Part shown: piece by piece, positions 1 to 10,500 of the stretch
How the letters are laid out: every line of letters starts with the position of its first letter
Position numbering within the stretch: the first letter of the stretch is position 1
Assembly: GCA_948470475.1 (NCBI GenBank)
Contig: OX419338.1
Location: 12,680,747-12,744,746 of the forward strand
DNA from: Galaxea fascicularis
Lineage: Eukaryota > Cnidaria > Anthozoa > Scleractinia > Euphylliidae
Direction of reading: 5' to 3'
DNA: 64,000 bases
Made by a program: the position numbers and the translations under genes
The notes under the pieces: model-generated
What the model was told of the DNA's origin: nothing
The model's database searches: none
What the model saw: only the letters and a program-made list of their open reading frames with translations

Positions 1-450
1 TCAGCGGATTGCTAGAGTAACACAGATATCAACAATTTGCGGAACTTAGCATCATCCGCAATTTCTACAACATTATGTGGTAGATTGTTCCCATCTCTAA
101 TTGTGCGTGGCACAAAACTGAATTTGAATATGTTAATGCGAGGATAAATCGTGGAGTAATATCTATTGTGCATATGTCTGGTCTTTCTGGCCGGCTTTGA
201 TAATTCATCCAGGGGCAGGATTGCGTTGTTCTATAAACCCTTTTTGAAAAGACAGAGTCTGTCAATTTCCCTCCTGCGCTTTAGTGACTGCCAATCTAGA
301 TCTTTTAAAAGCGTAGTGACACTGCCAAGTTGATAATTCTGATAATAAAATGTCACAAAGCGCGCACCGCGTCGCTGAATCTTTTCGATCTCGTTTGATA
401 GATTATCCGTATATGGATCCCACGCTTGGCTCGCATACTAGAGTAATCCT
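1..450 (-). pseudogene. LINE (non-LTR retrotransposon) reverse-transcriptase tail, degenerate
   Basis: The minus-strand translation carries the pattern seen just downstream of the catalytic palm in Jockey/CR1-like reverse transcriptases: YASQAWDPYTDNL, then IQRRGARFV, LDWQSLKRRREIDRLCLF, and near the end RINIFKFSFVPRTI followed by a short basic tail. At least one in-frame stop (after LCLFKKGL) interrupts it, and the more N-terminal part is not readable in one frame, so this is a dead 5'-truncated copy. It lies inside the kinesin gene, in the intron or flank below position 954, and has the same orientation. The family is assigned from remembered sequence patterns, not a search. Confidence 0.6.
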
Positions 451-517
451 TGTCAAATTCAATGAAGTTTGTCATGTATTTGAGTTTTTTCAGTGAGGAC
501 TGAAACCCACAAGGATA

Positions 518-556
518 ACATTGCACGATCGATCGCATTAATCGATCGTGCAATGT
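518..556. repeat. Perfect 16-bp inverted repeat with 7-nt loop
   Basis: Left arm 518-533 (begins ACATTGCACGATCGAT) and right arm 541-556 are exact reverse complements around a 7-nt spacer (534-540). It sits next to the LINE remnant on its upstream side and could be a hairpin or a small duplication-inversion scar. No function can be read from it. Confidence 0.85.
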
Positions 557-953
557 CACCATTTTGGGTTTGAGAGTATGCCAAACAGATGTTTGCTTCA
601 ACTGCTTCTAGTCTGAACTGCTGAAAGTGCGGAAAATTCTGACCACCAAAATGAAAGTCTACGGCCGGCGCTTTCACATATTTGAAAAATGAAACAGTCT
701 TAGTGTAACAGCATATCAGTACTGAGCTGGACCAAGACGCGTGTTCTATTTATTTATTGCTGTAAAGTTAAACCCTTGAAGAATCTTCGAGTTTCTCTCA
801 GAGATGTTTGACCACACTGACAGAGGAGTACATGCACCATAATGATAACTTAGCTTAAACGGACTGGTCAGGTCTGAAGGCAAAACCTCACCCACTACAA
901 ACCCTTCTCTTACGAGCATTCTCAGCACGCATTGTGCGTAAACATGTACTAAC

Positions 954-3900
954 CCTGGAAGCGTTCTTTCCAGCCAGCAGGTCTCGCACTTCGTTGTTGT
1001 AAATCTCGCATACAGCAATTTCCAGAGAGTAACTTTCCTCGGGATTCTCTCGCTCAGAGATAAGTCTGAAAAGTCCACAAAGATAAAAATTCTACAAGGA
1101 ACTTCGGGCATTGGAGTCGTACAAAGCACAGACATACAGTACGTGCATTTGCTTTTACAGCGATAAAATAAGGCATCAAGTGACTTCTCAAAGAACGAAG
1201 CAACAAAAGCCAGTTTCTTCACTAAATATTTTTTTAGTACGTCCATTGGAAGACTTGGCTTGTAACTGGGATAAAAGATAAACTGTGCTTTATCAGTATT
1301 TTATTCTAAACACAACTTACCTGAAGAGCTCCTTAGCTGATCGTGGAATGATTCCCTCGTCTTTATTGAGTGACTCAGAGTCGATCTCCATGTCCAGGTC
1401 ATGGCTTCCAAGCATGGTATGAGTCTTACCAGATCCCGTTTGTCCATAAGCCATGATGCACACGTTATAGCTGTTTATAAATCAAAGACAAAGACACAGA
1501 AACAATAACAAAATAAAAGTTGAGCCACCAACTTAAACGCGACGACTTTTACTTTGTCTTCAATTTCTTTAGCATGCACCCACCTCGATCAGCTACAGTG
1601 TTTTTGTGGGTTGCTAATATTGTTTAATTACTTATTCTATGTTACGCAATGAGCTGTGTAAACCTCGCGTTTTGATTTGTTGACGAGTTTGCGATTAAAG
1701 TATAGAGGCACGAATGGCAGCACGAGTCAAAGAAAGTAAAACAGCAGACGCAACGTTTTCAACTCGATGTTCTTCATTAAATAAAATGTAGGCTATTGAC
1801 TGTAGACTTTAGACTATAGCTGTAAGATAAACGAAATAAAAGTTACAACAGGAATAAAAAGGAATTGTACCAATTAACGAAATGCAGCTAACAAGAAACG
1901 ACGATAAATGATATACTTACACTGTACATTGTTGCGACCACGAAAAACTAGATACAACGGCTCTATAGCGAGAACTGAAAACAACTTTGGTGAAAAACTG
2001 CAGTCGCAGCACTACTGCAAACAAATACTACTCAAATAACGCGAAACGTAAGGCTTATGTACGGAAAACGACGTAATCCTCTTGATTACATGCACAACAC
2101 AAATTGAGACAAACGCTAACAACTCGGAACGAAAGTGTGAAACACAAAACACGAAACACTGATGAACAGGCTACAAGAAATGCTAATTGACATGATGTGA
2201 AACCCTTCTGACACCAACTTCACACTATTTAACGCCCCAAGATCTTAGACAAACAATGTACAAAACAGAGACATGTAGATTCCTTTTGCTAGTGAGTGTG
2301 TACTCTAGAACATCAGTCACCCCACTCCCCTGCAGCTCGTACTGTGCTTCTTTGTTCTTACTCTGTTTTGACGTCATCCGTGCGTTATCAGAGTACGCAT
2401 GCACCGACAAATGGAATCTACTTAAATAAACTTGCTGTTGTTGTTAATCCAACTTTCATAGTGTGGGCAAAGCGGAGCACATTCATATCTGCTGGCTGCT
2501 TTTTTTTATATATAACCTGGACGAGACAGTAATAGCGAAACGTTGGTGTTTTAACCAACACATACAGCGCAAAATCAATCTGTGAATTTAATTACCTAGT
2601 CCACGGCCTTGTGCAGCTTATGCCATTATAAACTCGTGATTACAAACTTAAAAGCCCAACTCACCCATCTAAAAGTGAAGTTAGCAGAGGCGCTACATCA
2701 TCAAACAGAGACTGTTGGTCAGTTTGAGGGCCGTACACTCTCTCAAATTCAAACTCTTTCTTCTGCATTTGGCCTCCAATTGGCTTGGAAGGTTTCACCA
2801 GAATTTTCTCCTCGTCCAGACGTTCCACGACTGTTTCCGAAGGCGTACCTGCCATGCCGAGTGAGTCCTCATCCCCTGGGGCATCTAGGCGGCCTATTGA
2901 GGGACGCAGTCGACAGTAGACCCGAATGTTCCCACGGATTTCCTACGAAAATAACCATCATTGTCTTTTCGATGACCATTCATTAACTAAAACAAACAAT
3001 ACCTTCCCTTAATAGTCTTCTGACACTATCATGCATTGGATTCCAAAACTACCCGCAATAAAAAAAAACCATAAACATATTAAGTACCGGTATATTTAAT
3101 TAACGCCTAGCGCTCGTTTTTTAACTTTTTAATAATCCTTCACTTGATTTCATTAAAGGGGCATGGTCACGGATTGAAGCATTTCTTTGAACAATTCTGT
3201 ATTTGTGTGATAGGGGACCGTTCATTTTTAAAGGGATAGGGGGGGTTGGTGGGATTTGGGGGGGGCACGCAAAAAAATATGTCTTTAAAGGGGGGGCTGC
3301 CCCCAAAAAAAAGAAGGAAAGGGGGGGTCAGGCGAAATTCTGAGATAAAAAAAAGTGGAATGAAGTTTTCACAAAGAAATTCTGCTTTATTCACGAAATA
3401 TGAACATCTGTTCTATGCTAGAGTGCTTTTACATAACCCGTGAAATAGATACTATACAATTACAATTAATAATACACATTAATTCTGTTGTTTTCTTTTG
3501 TTTAATTATAACTTTTTCGCACTGATAGTTAGATACTGTTTCACAGGTTAAGTAAAATCACTCTAAAACAGTTCCAAAGTAACAAACTCCTTTATAACAA
3601 CGTTTATATCGAAAAACTATTAAAGTATAAAATAACAGCGCTTTAATAGTAACAGGTTTTTAATTCGTGAGATTCTGTTGTCTTTCTCGTACAAATCATT
3701 GAAACATTCACGCGTCTCCTTCCTCTTTCTCCTCCTCCTCTTCCTTTTCGTCATTCTCTTCCTCCTCTTCGTCGTCGTCTTCTTCCTCCTCTTCGTCGTC
3801 TTCTTCCTTCTTGTCACTCGTGTCTTCCGTACCATAATCTTCAGGATACAGGATGCAGTACACCCTGTCCCTAACGTCCGGCTCAAGATTGGTGAGCATC

Positions 3901-6900
3901 CTGCTTCCTGCCGCATTGCTAAAATAGTTTCCTTGCAGGAGATAAGCAATGCATGGTGCATCTCGTTTAAACAACAGCGTGAAGTGAGAGAACCAAATGA
4001 CAACATGGGTGATAGCAGTGAAGCAGATGAAAGTGACCATGATAGTATAAATGATGAGTATGAGAGTGATGCCATTGACTCTGAGGGAGAAGATGACTCA
4101 AATGATGTCATCCTTGCATTCATTGCTGCAGATGAGGAAGACAGCGATGAGCGGCCAGTTACAACACGCTCAGGGCGAGCCATAACTAGGAGATCGGAAA
4201 TTGACTTTTCATTCTTTTGAGATGATATGAGATTTGTCAAAAAAACAGCTTTTGATACATTTTTAAAAATTTATTTACTTCATAGCAAGCACATATCAAA
4301 AATTGCTATCATGTTAAGTGGAATGTAACAGTTCAAAACAAATCAAGATAGAGATATTCATACGTATTAAAGTTTAAAATACCAGGTGCAACTTTTTTTG
4401 GAGGAGGGAGGGGGGGGTCAACCCAAAAAAATTCCTTTTGAGGGGGGGTCATGTGAGAAAATTGGCAAGCTGAGGGGGGGGGTCATACAATTGCTACATG
4501 GCATTCCCCCAAATCCCACCAGCCCGGCCCCTATCCCTTAAAAAATGAATGGTCCTAGGAAACCTTGAAATAATGGTCCATTTTTATTAACAATTGGTAT
4601 ATTGGTGTGCTGAAACCGTTAACAAGGGTTTTTTGCAACGAATGGTTTGGATGGAAATGGATTACAAGTGTGTCTTCCAAAAATCGATATTTAAGGCTGT
4701 GGTTTGTATTCAACTGCGAGAGGAGCAGGGTTGGCGCAGTGGTGAGAGCACTTGCCTTCCACCAATTAAGGCTAATTCTTCGTTAAGACATTTAAAGATG
4801 ATGTTATACATGGGTTAAATTCCTTACAGCTAATTTCGGGATAGTGTGGACCAAGAATTTAAGAAATCTTTGTGACAGTGCCCCTTTAAGGTAACCGCAG
4901 TTCATTTATGATTTATTTCATAAACATCATCCGCAGATCTAATTAAGTTTCATTAACAGTCTTTAGGCCAAGGAGCAAATTTCAGGGAAGTTGTCAAGAG
5001 ATTTTGGGCAAAATCATCACTTGTGTCCTTTTTTTGTACTTAATTCATATTTTAATTCCCAGTTTGCCTTTAACCTCTCAATCTTATCTTTTAGTTTTAG
5101 TTGTAGTATGTATATTACTGTAACTCTACAGATCAGTCTCTGTATTGTTTTGCAATTCTTTAATTCATTAACTTAATCAAACAATCTGTTCCTGCCTTGA
5201 ATAGCACTTCGTGCTAATTTGCAGGGCAAATGTTCTTGTATTACTTTAAGTGTGTTTTTATAAAGTTTTTGTTGTTGTTGTTTTGCATCATCCCCCTTTA
5301 TTGTAAACTGGATATTCTCCAAGAGTTTGTCGGGATAAAGTACTAACCACAAGAGTGTTATGTAGTGTCATTCTTCTGGCTTTTTCATTTATGTATCTCT
5401 GTCGAAACTCAACCATTTCCATCTCTGTCTTTAGTAGCTTTGACTGTAATCCTAAAGAAAGTTGTTACCATGTCAGTGTGGCATACAGTCAGTTAAAAAT
5501 CCATTGGAAATTTAAATAAATTAATCAAACAGTGAAGTACATGTACCTTCCATGTTGGACATTTTCATAGAGCCAAACTGGTCGGTAAGTTTGGTTGTCT
5601 TCTCCATTTCTTGTGACAGAAGCTCAGGAAGAGCTTTGATCTTTTTCTTCAGATCATGCATCTCCAGCTTAAGTTCCTGACATGATTAATATTCATTTGA
5701 TATACAAACTTGAGAATGATAAATAACACAGTGACAGCCCAATAACCACAAATGAATACACTTTCCAGTCAAAGCTCTAAATTTGAGACTTGAGTTATAT
5801 TCAGGTACAATGTAATCACTGGATTGGATAAGTTGGACCCATGTACACTTTCAATCAACGTAGGATCACCTAACTAAAAAGGTCTGAATACAACTACAGT
5901 TTAAATTACTGTTTTGAAACAATAGTTAGGGTTAATTGCAACTTTGGTAAACTTCATAATCAGGCCTCAGCTAAAACAAGATTTCACTAACTATCTGTGA
6001 TTATTCCATGGTAGCTTTTGTTTTATTAAGCACATGTAGTCTTGTAAACATCCAGATGATGAAAGAAAAGCATTGTTCTTACTGTCCATACTTAACTTCT
6101 AAAAGAGTGTAGAAAAAATTCCAAAACTATAGAGCCTTTTACTATAATATTTTTTCATTTACAGACACACTGCACTGCAATGTACTTTTATTACATAATA
6201 ATTTATTACATATAAATTATATACCACTTTTTAATGCGTCACATTGGATTATTGATACACATACTTGAATTTTCTCACTAGATATTCTTAGTGTCTGCAA
6301 TGATTTTCTTCGAAAACCCTGTTCCTCATCAAACAAGCGTCTGAAGTGGGTGGACTCATGCCTGCATGACCTGACAGAGCCCTGACACTAAAAAAAATGA
6401 CCAATAATATTATAATTATTGGCAAAATAATAATTGTTTTTCTCTTTTGGCCCGTAGCCCGGCAATTGCCAGGAAACACATGTGTTGAATACTAAAAAGA
6501 ACAAGGAGTTCAGAAAAGTCACATATATAGAGTATAACAGGCTGTCAAATCTACGTATACATGCTTCAAGAAGTGGCATCTGTAATTGGCACTTTAAACA
6601 TCTACTGTTGATTATCAAAGGATCAATGGTCGTAGAGCTTCAAGAAATCCTTCCCCTGTAACCAAAAATATGCTTGAACCCATTAGTTACACAGCTTTCT
6701 AAGTGGTTAATATTATAAACTAAGTAACAGTTTAGCCCTTAATACACCTAGATTCTCGAGGAAAAGTGACTTCTTTTCTAATGTAAAATAAATTTTTAAC
6801 TTAACAATTAATTCCTGAAGTTAGAGACTTGTTTGGCTGTTTGTCTCTTGCTACTTGTACTTTGTCACCAAAATGTATTGTTAAATTTATTTTTTTTTTT

Positions 6901-7312
6901 GACTTGTACAAAAATGTACTGTTTAACAAAAAGATCAGAAAAGAAAACACATCGTTTGAATTTAAATTGAACAGGACTTGAGTGCGTTATTTTTCGGCGA
7001 GCCAATATCTGTCGAAGTGGTATCGCAATATCGTTAATCGATGTCTACTGGGAACATGGCAAGCTTATTTACCTGCGCTAACTTGAGATATAGCATAGCA
7101 TTTTCTGTTTCAAGAGCAACAATCCTTTCCTCTCTGGCCTGTGAAAGAGGATAGTAGACACGAACAACTTCAAAGTAGTGACAAATAGCAAAAAAGTTCT
7201 GAATCTACAAAGCAACCGCAACAAATGAAACAATTAGCTAAATAATTACCCTTAACAAATTTTCAAGCTTCTGAACACGGTCTTTGAGCTGCTGATCGCT
7301 CAACTCTGGCAT
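954..7312 (-). CDS. Kinesin-14-type (KIFC-like, C-terminal motor) protein, 3' end outside the window
   Basis: Microtubule motor; family members of this layout are usually minus-end directed. Eight coding exons read continuously in phase: 7312-7250, 7138-7073, 6381-6265, 5676-5547, 5451-5348, 2942-2665, 1470-1321 and 1065-954, giving 340 residues so far. Residues 1-160 are Lys/Glu/Leu-rich and look like coiled coil. The motor starts at [14 protein letters not shown] (about 161), with the P-loop GQTGSGKT at about 261-268 and [12 protein letters not shown] near the end of the visible part. Switch I (SSRSH) and switch II (DLAGSE) are not present, so the remaining exons lie left of position 1. The neck-then-motor order (a GNIRVYCR start after coiled coil) marks kinesin-14. 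The stalk is short compared with vertebrate KIFC3. The ATG at 7312-7310 follows no nearer in-frame start. A small extra exon between 6381 and 7073 cannot be excluded. Confidence 0.88.
1655..2440. repeat. Dispersed repeat, copy 1 (kinesin intron)
   Basis: This intronic stretch shares strings with 31915-32225 and 33120-33435. Examples are AAACCTCGCGTTTTGATT and AAAGTATAGAGGCACGAATG near 1660-1716, and AAATGGAATCTACTT near 2409. The shared order (CGCGTTT, then AAAG-tATAGAGG, then a CGTCATCCGTGCGTTA-like piece, then AAATGGAATCTA) suggests one repeat family with internal deletions. No coding capacity or clear terminal repeats were found, so the class is unknown. Confidence 0.5.
3215..4555. mobile_element. 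1.34-kb TIR element nested in the TTAA element
   Basis: The termini form a roughly 55-bp imperfect inverted repeat: left GGACCGTTCATTTTTAAAGG from 3215, right the complement ending ATGAATGGTCC at 4555. Each is followed inward by G-runs and a GGTGGGATTTGGGGG block. Flanking TAGG at 3211-3214 and 4556-4559 would be a 4-bp target duplication. Subterminal G-tracts are prominent at both ends (3240-3335 and 4400-4490). The superfamily is not assigned. The interior holds acidic low-complexity coding-like sequence (see 3939-4220). Confidence 0.68.
3939..4220 (+). CDS. Acidic-tail ORF inside the nested transposon, possible captured or remnant gene fragment
   Basis: An open frame ending in TGA at 4218-4220 encodes a Ser/Asp/Glu-rich tail ([13 protein letters not shown], then [11 protein letters not shown]) and closes with [19 protein letters not shown]. 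The TRSGRAI-like basic end resembles C-terminal tails of mobile-element proteins, but the similarity is weak. A plausible splice acceptor (TTTCCTTGCAG) ends at 3938, so this may be a terminal exon. The frame stays open upstream to 3678 only as Leu/Phe-rich translation of a CTT/CTC tract. On the other strand the same tract reads as a long Glu run, so orientation is uncertain. No function is assigned. Confidence 0.3.
   Translation, partial: EISNAWCISFKQQREVREPNDNMGDSSEADESDHDSINDEYESDAIDSEGEDDSNDVILAFIAADEEDSDERPVTTRSGRAITRRSEIDFSFF
4723..4767 (+). repeat. tRNA-derived SINE head fragment
   Basis: The segment AGCAGGGTTGGCGCAGTGG followed by TGAGAGCACTTGCC closely matches the head of the complete SINE at 13131-13420, including the polymerase III A box. 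The match stops at CCACCAATT, just before the B-box region, so it is a truncated copy. Confidence 0.7.
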
Positions 7313-7599
7313 TTTCCAAACTTTTTGAGGGCCTATGGAAACAACTCTAACTATCTTCCTGAATATCGGTTGTCTATGAGCCACATTTTTCACTGCAACG
7401 TAACATACAACCGCGTCCAACCTTCTTTGACAACCAGAAAATGTTTCCTTCTCGATTTGTTTACTTGCTTCCACGCCCGCCTTCCTTACGACCAGCTGAG
7501 AACACCATGGTGGTTTCTCTAAATATGGCCATTATGGCCAAATTAGGTTATGGTTTCCAGTTCCCACACAACCTTAAGGGTTTGTTTTGAAAACACAAC
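7313..7599. promoter_or_regulatory. Divergent upstream region shared by kinesin and LANCL3-like genes
   Basis: The kinesin start codon (7312, minus) and the LANCL3-like start codon (7600, plus) are 287 bp apart and head to head. No clear TATA box is placed for either gene. A short inverted repeat TGGCCAT-t-ATGGCCA lies at 7526-7540. The ATGGCC cores resemble YY1-type sites of TATA-less promoters, but this is only a motif resemblance. The shared-promoter role is inferred from spacing alone. Confidence 0.45.
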
Positions 7600-10500
7600 A
7601 TGTTCCGTCGTCGTCCGAGGTGTTTTGTTAACAAATACAAAGATTATTCCGGGTCCTTGGGAAATGTTGAGTACCTGAGAGATCTCGTTCCAAAAGTATT
7701 ACACTTGATCGAAGAGCAAAGCCCTCCTGAACGAGCCAGTCGCGATGGAGGGCTTTATGTTGGATGCGCTGGGATAGGCTACTCCTTCTATGCCGTGTCG
7801 GAGAATTCGGAGTTTGCCAACCTACGAGAGCAATGCCTGACAAAGGCCCTCGAGTACATGCAGGTAATAACATATTTAAAGTAAAGAATTCAAATAATCT
7901 GCCAGTCTTGTCTTCTTGTTGTGACATTGTTTGAAGAACGAGACAGAATTAAACTTTTTACTGGGTTTCGACAAAACACTGAGTCACTGACCCCTCACTG
8001 ACCCCCCTTTCAACCCCCTCTGGAATTCACTGAAAAAATTAAAAGTACATTGAGGCTGAATCAAGTGCATTACAAATTCTGGCTTGCATTAAATTTCAAA
8101 GTTGGCAGAAACCTGGCCTGACTGAGGTCCTACTTGCCGACTCGTTTCATTACATGCACAAATATCCTGGTTCTCTTCTCCAATTTATGAGCAGAACATA
8201 AATTGAAGCTTAATCAGTACATTTTAAGTTTCTGAAAATAGCACTCAAAAAAAGTTTGACTCAAAGGGGCTGATTATGAAACTCACCACGTAATCAGCCC
8301 CTATTACTATGATCCCCTACTGGCCTTCAACAGCCCTTGCAAAATGTATGTCCAATGATCTCCTAGTTAATATAATTTTATAGAGTGATACAATAGAATT
8401 CTCAGCAGTGGGACTTGCCAAAAAAGACCTTGAGACTGAAGTTCCTTTTCAGGTGAGCCTTTATAAGTTATCCAGGACCAGCCCACATGATGATGGCATA
8501 GGAGCTTCATTCCTTTTGGGGCATTCAGGAATTTATGCAGTGTCTGCACTTGTGTTTAATGCCTTAGGTTGGTACAGGTGTTGCACATGTAATGATTTAC
8601 ATATTCAATCACATACACTGTCACATTCCAATGCATGGCACGCACCTGCACTTTCACTGTTCGTATGTATAAGAGCTTGGTTTGCATAATAAGCTTACTT
8701 GATCAGCTACACTTGAGCAACGTGTAACATAGGCCAACTACGATGGCTATAATAGGACATCCCAATTCATCCTGCATGGAGATTCAGACATTTATTCATT
8801 TTGTCTGATGCTATGAGGGGAGACTAGTACTGACAAGCATTGACAACAAAATAGCACAGAAATTGAAATAAAAGTATTATAGTAATGTTGAAGTGCTTTC
8901 CACTCTAACTCTACTTTGGAATATGTACTGGTAAATAAACCAAATTCAACAATCAATTTTTTAAATGAGGTCACACCTGGGCTATGGTATTCAAATTATC
9001 ATAAGTTTGAAATGAATAATGGAGTCTGAGTGTTTGCCGTTAATCAAAACTATTCTAGAATAATTGGCAGCATGCACTGATTATTTTGACTGTATTAAAT
9101 AAAAAGGAGACTGACAAAAAGTTGGGGATGGAGGAAAGAAGAAGGATGGAGGTAACCTTTGGTATGCAAAATTAAAACTAATAATTATTGTTAAACGTAA
9201 GGTCAGTAATTGGTCAAACGTTTGCCAAACATCCTGAGAATTTATTCTCTTAGTAATTCATTAGTGCACAAGCTGGGTTTGTTTTCTCAGACCAACATCA
9301 ACATACTGAGCAGTGTATCCAGAAGTTCCTAGAGATGGGAAAAATCTGCCAGCCTGTAAGCTTCTTTCGACCTGGTTCGGATGAATTGTTTGTTGGCAGG
9401 GCTGGTTACTTGTGTGGCTCTCTTCTCCTAAACAAGAACCTTGGGAGGACTGTGGTGCCTCCAGAAGTCACCAGGCCCCTTTTTGATGCCATAATAGCAT
9501 CTGGTCAGAAGTACTCACACAGCCATCAATCAAGAAGCCCCCTCATGTATGCCTATTATAGGACAGAATACCTGGGTAAGAATTTGTTTGCTCATATTTA
9601 GATAATTTTATTATTACTGATTGGGAGGGTATAGAGAGGCAGGCTTTAAAACAGGGTTCTACTAAGTTTTTTAAGGATGTTAAATTTGCTGGGGCTAATA
9701 GCCTATGCCAGGCTCTTGTTAAGTGGAGACAAGCAAAAAAATGGGTGAGCTAAAACCAGCAGGGCTCTGGGAATGAAGATGGAGAGAGAGAGCTCTTTTT
9801 ATCACTTTTTCCCAGGCCTCTGCCTTCACCAAGATCCTGGCACAGGTTACTCTGGAGTACATGTATGTATTGACCAGAATTTGGTATTTGAGACATAGAA
9901 GTTCTTATTTTAATCATAGATCATTGGTAAAATATTACCAAGAAAAGATTTTTTTGCAAGTTCTTTATTTTTTCATTGCATGAAGCTTTTCCTCCAACTG
10001 TCTACAGGGACAGAATATTGCTTTAAGGAGGCTCGAAAGGGTTTTTATCCGAGAGCGCGCGCACGCGTAAACAACTCACGCCATACCTATAAAAAGTAAG
10101 AGCTTGCATGTGTCGCGCATGCTCAAATGCTAATCGTGTTGACTCTAAATTTTTGAAGTTTCGTAACTTTACTCACCTATATTTCCGCTTTCGCTCAGTA
10201 GATTTTTTCGATTTTTTCAGTAACAACTAAGATCAATTCACTGTGTTTATAGTCCGACTTTTAAAAAATTCTGTAGGTAGAGAAAAAATTAAGAAAGCAA
10301 TAATCAAAAAGTAGTTTTATTCTTGATCTTCCCTACAGAATTTTTTTAAATTGAAATATTATAAAGATCATTCCTGGTAACATATAATATAGAAGTTTGA
10401 GAAGATTTCACCGACCTGTTTTTTAAATAAGATAAAAGATTTCAATTTTAGGGGCTCAGCTGAATGTATCATATGGTTGCCATGGTAACAGGTTTTCTGA

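Larger units (their letters stand above)
3157..4885. mobile_element. Non-autonomous DNA transposon with TTAA target duplication (Kolobok/piggyBac-like MITE)
   Basis: The ends are inverted repeats: left AGGGGCATGGTCAC from 3157, right GTGACAGTGCCCCT ending 4885. Both are flanked by TTAA (3153-3156 and 4886-4889). TTAA targets are used by piggyBac and Kolobok transposases, and the element itself encodes no transposase. Without the inserted element 3215-4555 it would be about 390 bp. It also holds a SINE head fragment near 4723-4767. It lies in the long kinesin intron between exons 5348 and 2942. Confidence 0.72.

Noticed and set aside
746..1246. A 166-codon minus-strand open frame
   Set aside because: It is out of frame with the kinesin exon at 954-1065, which has a family match, GT-AG borders and correct phase. 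The long frame has no domain and crosses the intron.
2609..2986. A 125-codon plus-strand open frame
   Set aside because: It is the antisense shadow of the kinesin motor exon 2665-2942.
3708..4040. Glu-rich minus-strand protein of 110 codons
   Set aside because: Most of its length is low-complexity CTC/CTT translated on the opposite strand. Kept only as an observation inside the nested transposon, not as a gene.
8392..8452. Extending LANCL3 exon 2 upstream to the acceptor near 8392-8408 (peptide GLAKKDLETEVPFQ)
   Set aside because: Those acceptors give the wrong phase after exon 1. The acceptor at 8451-8452 keeps phase and matches the family length.
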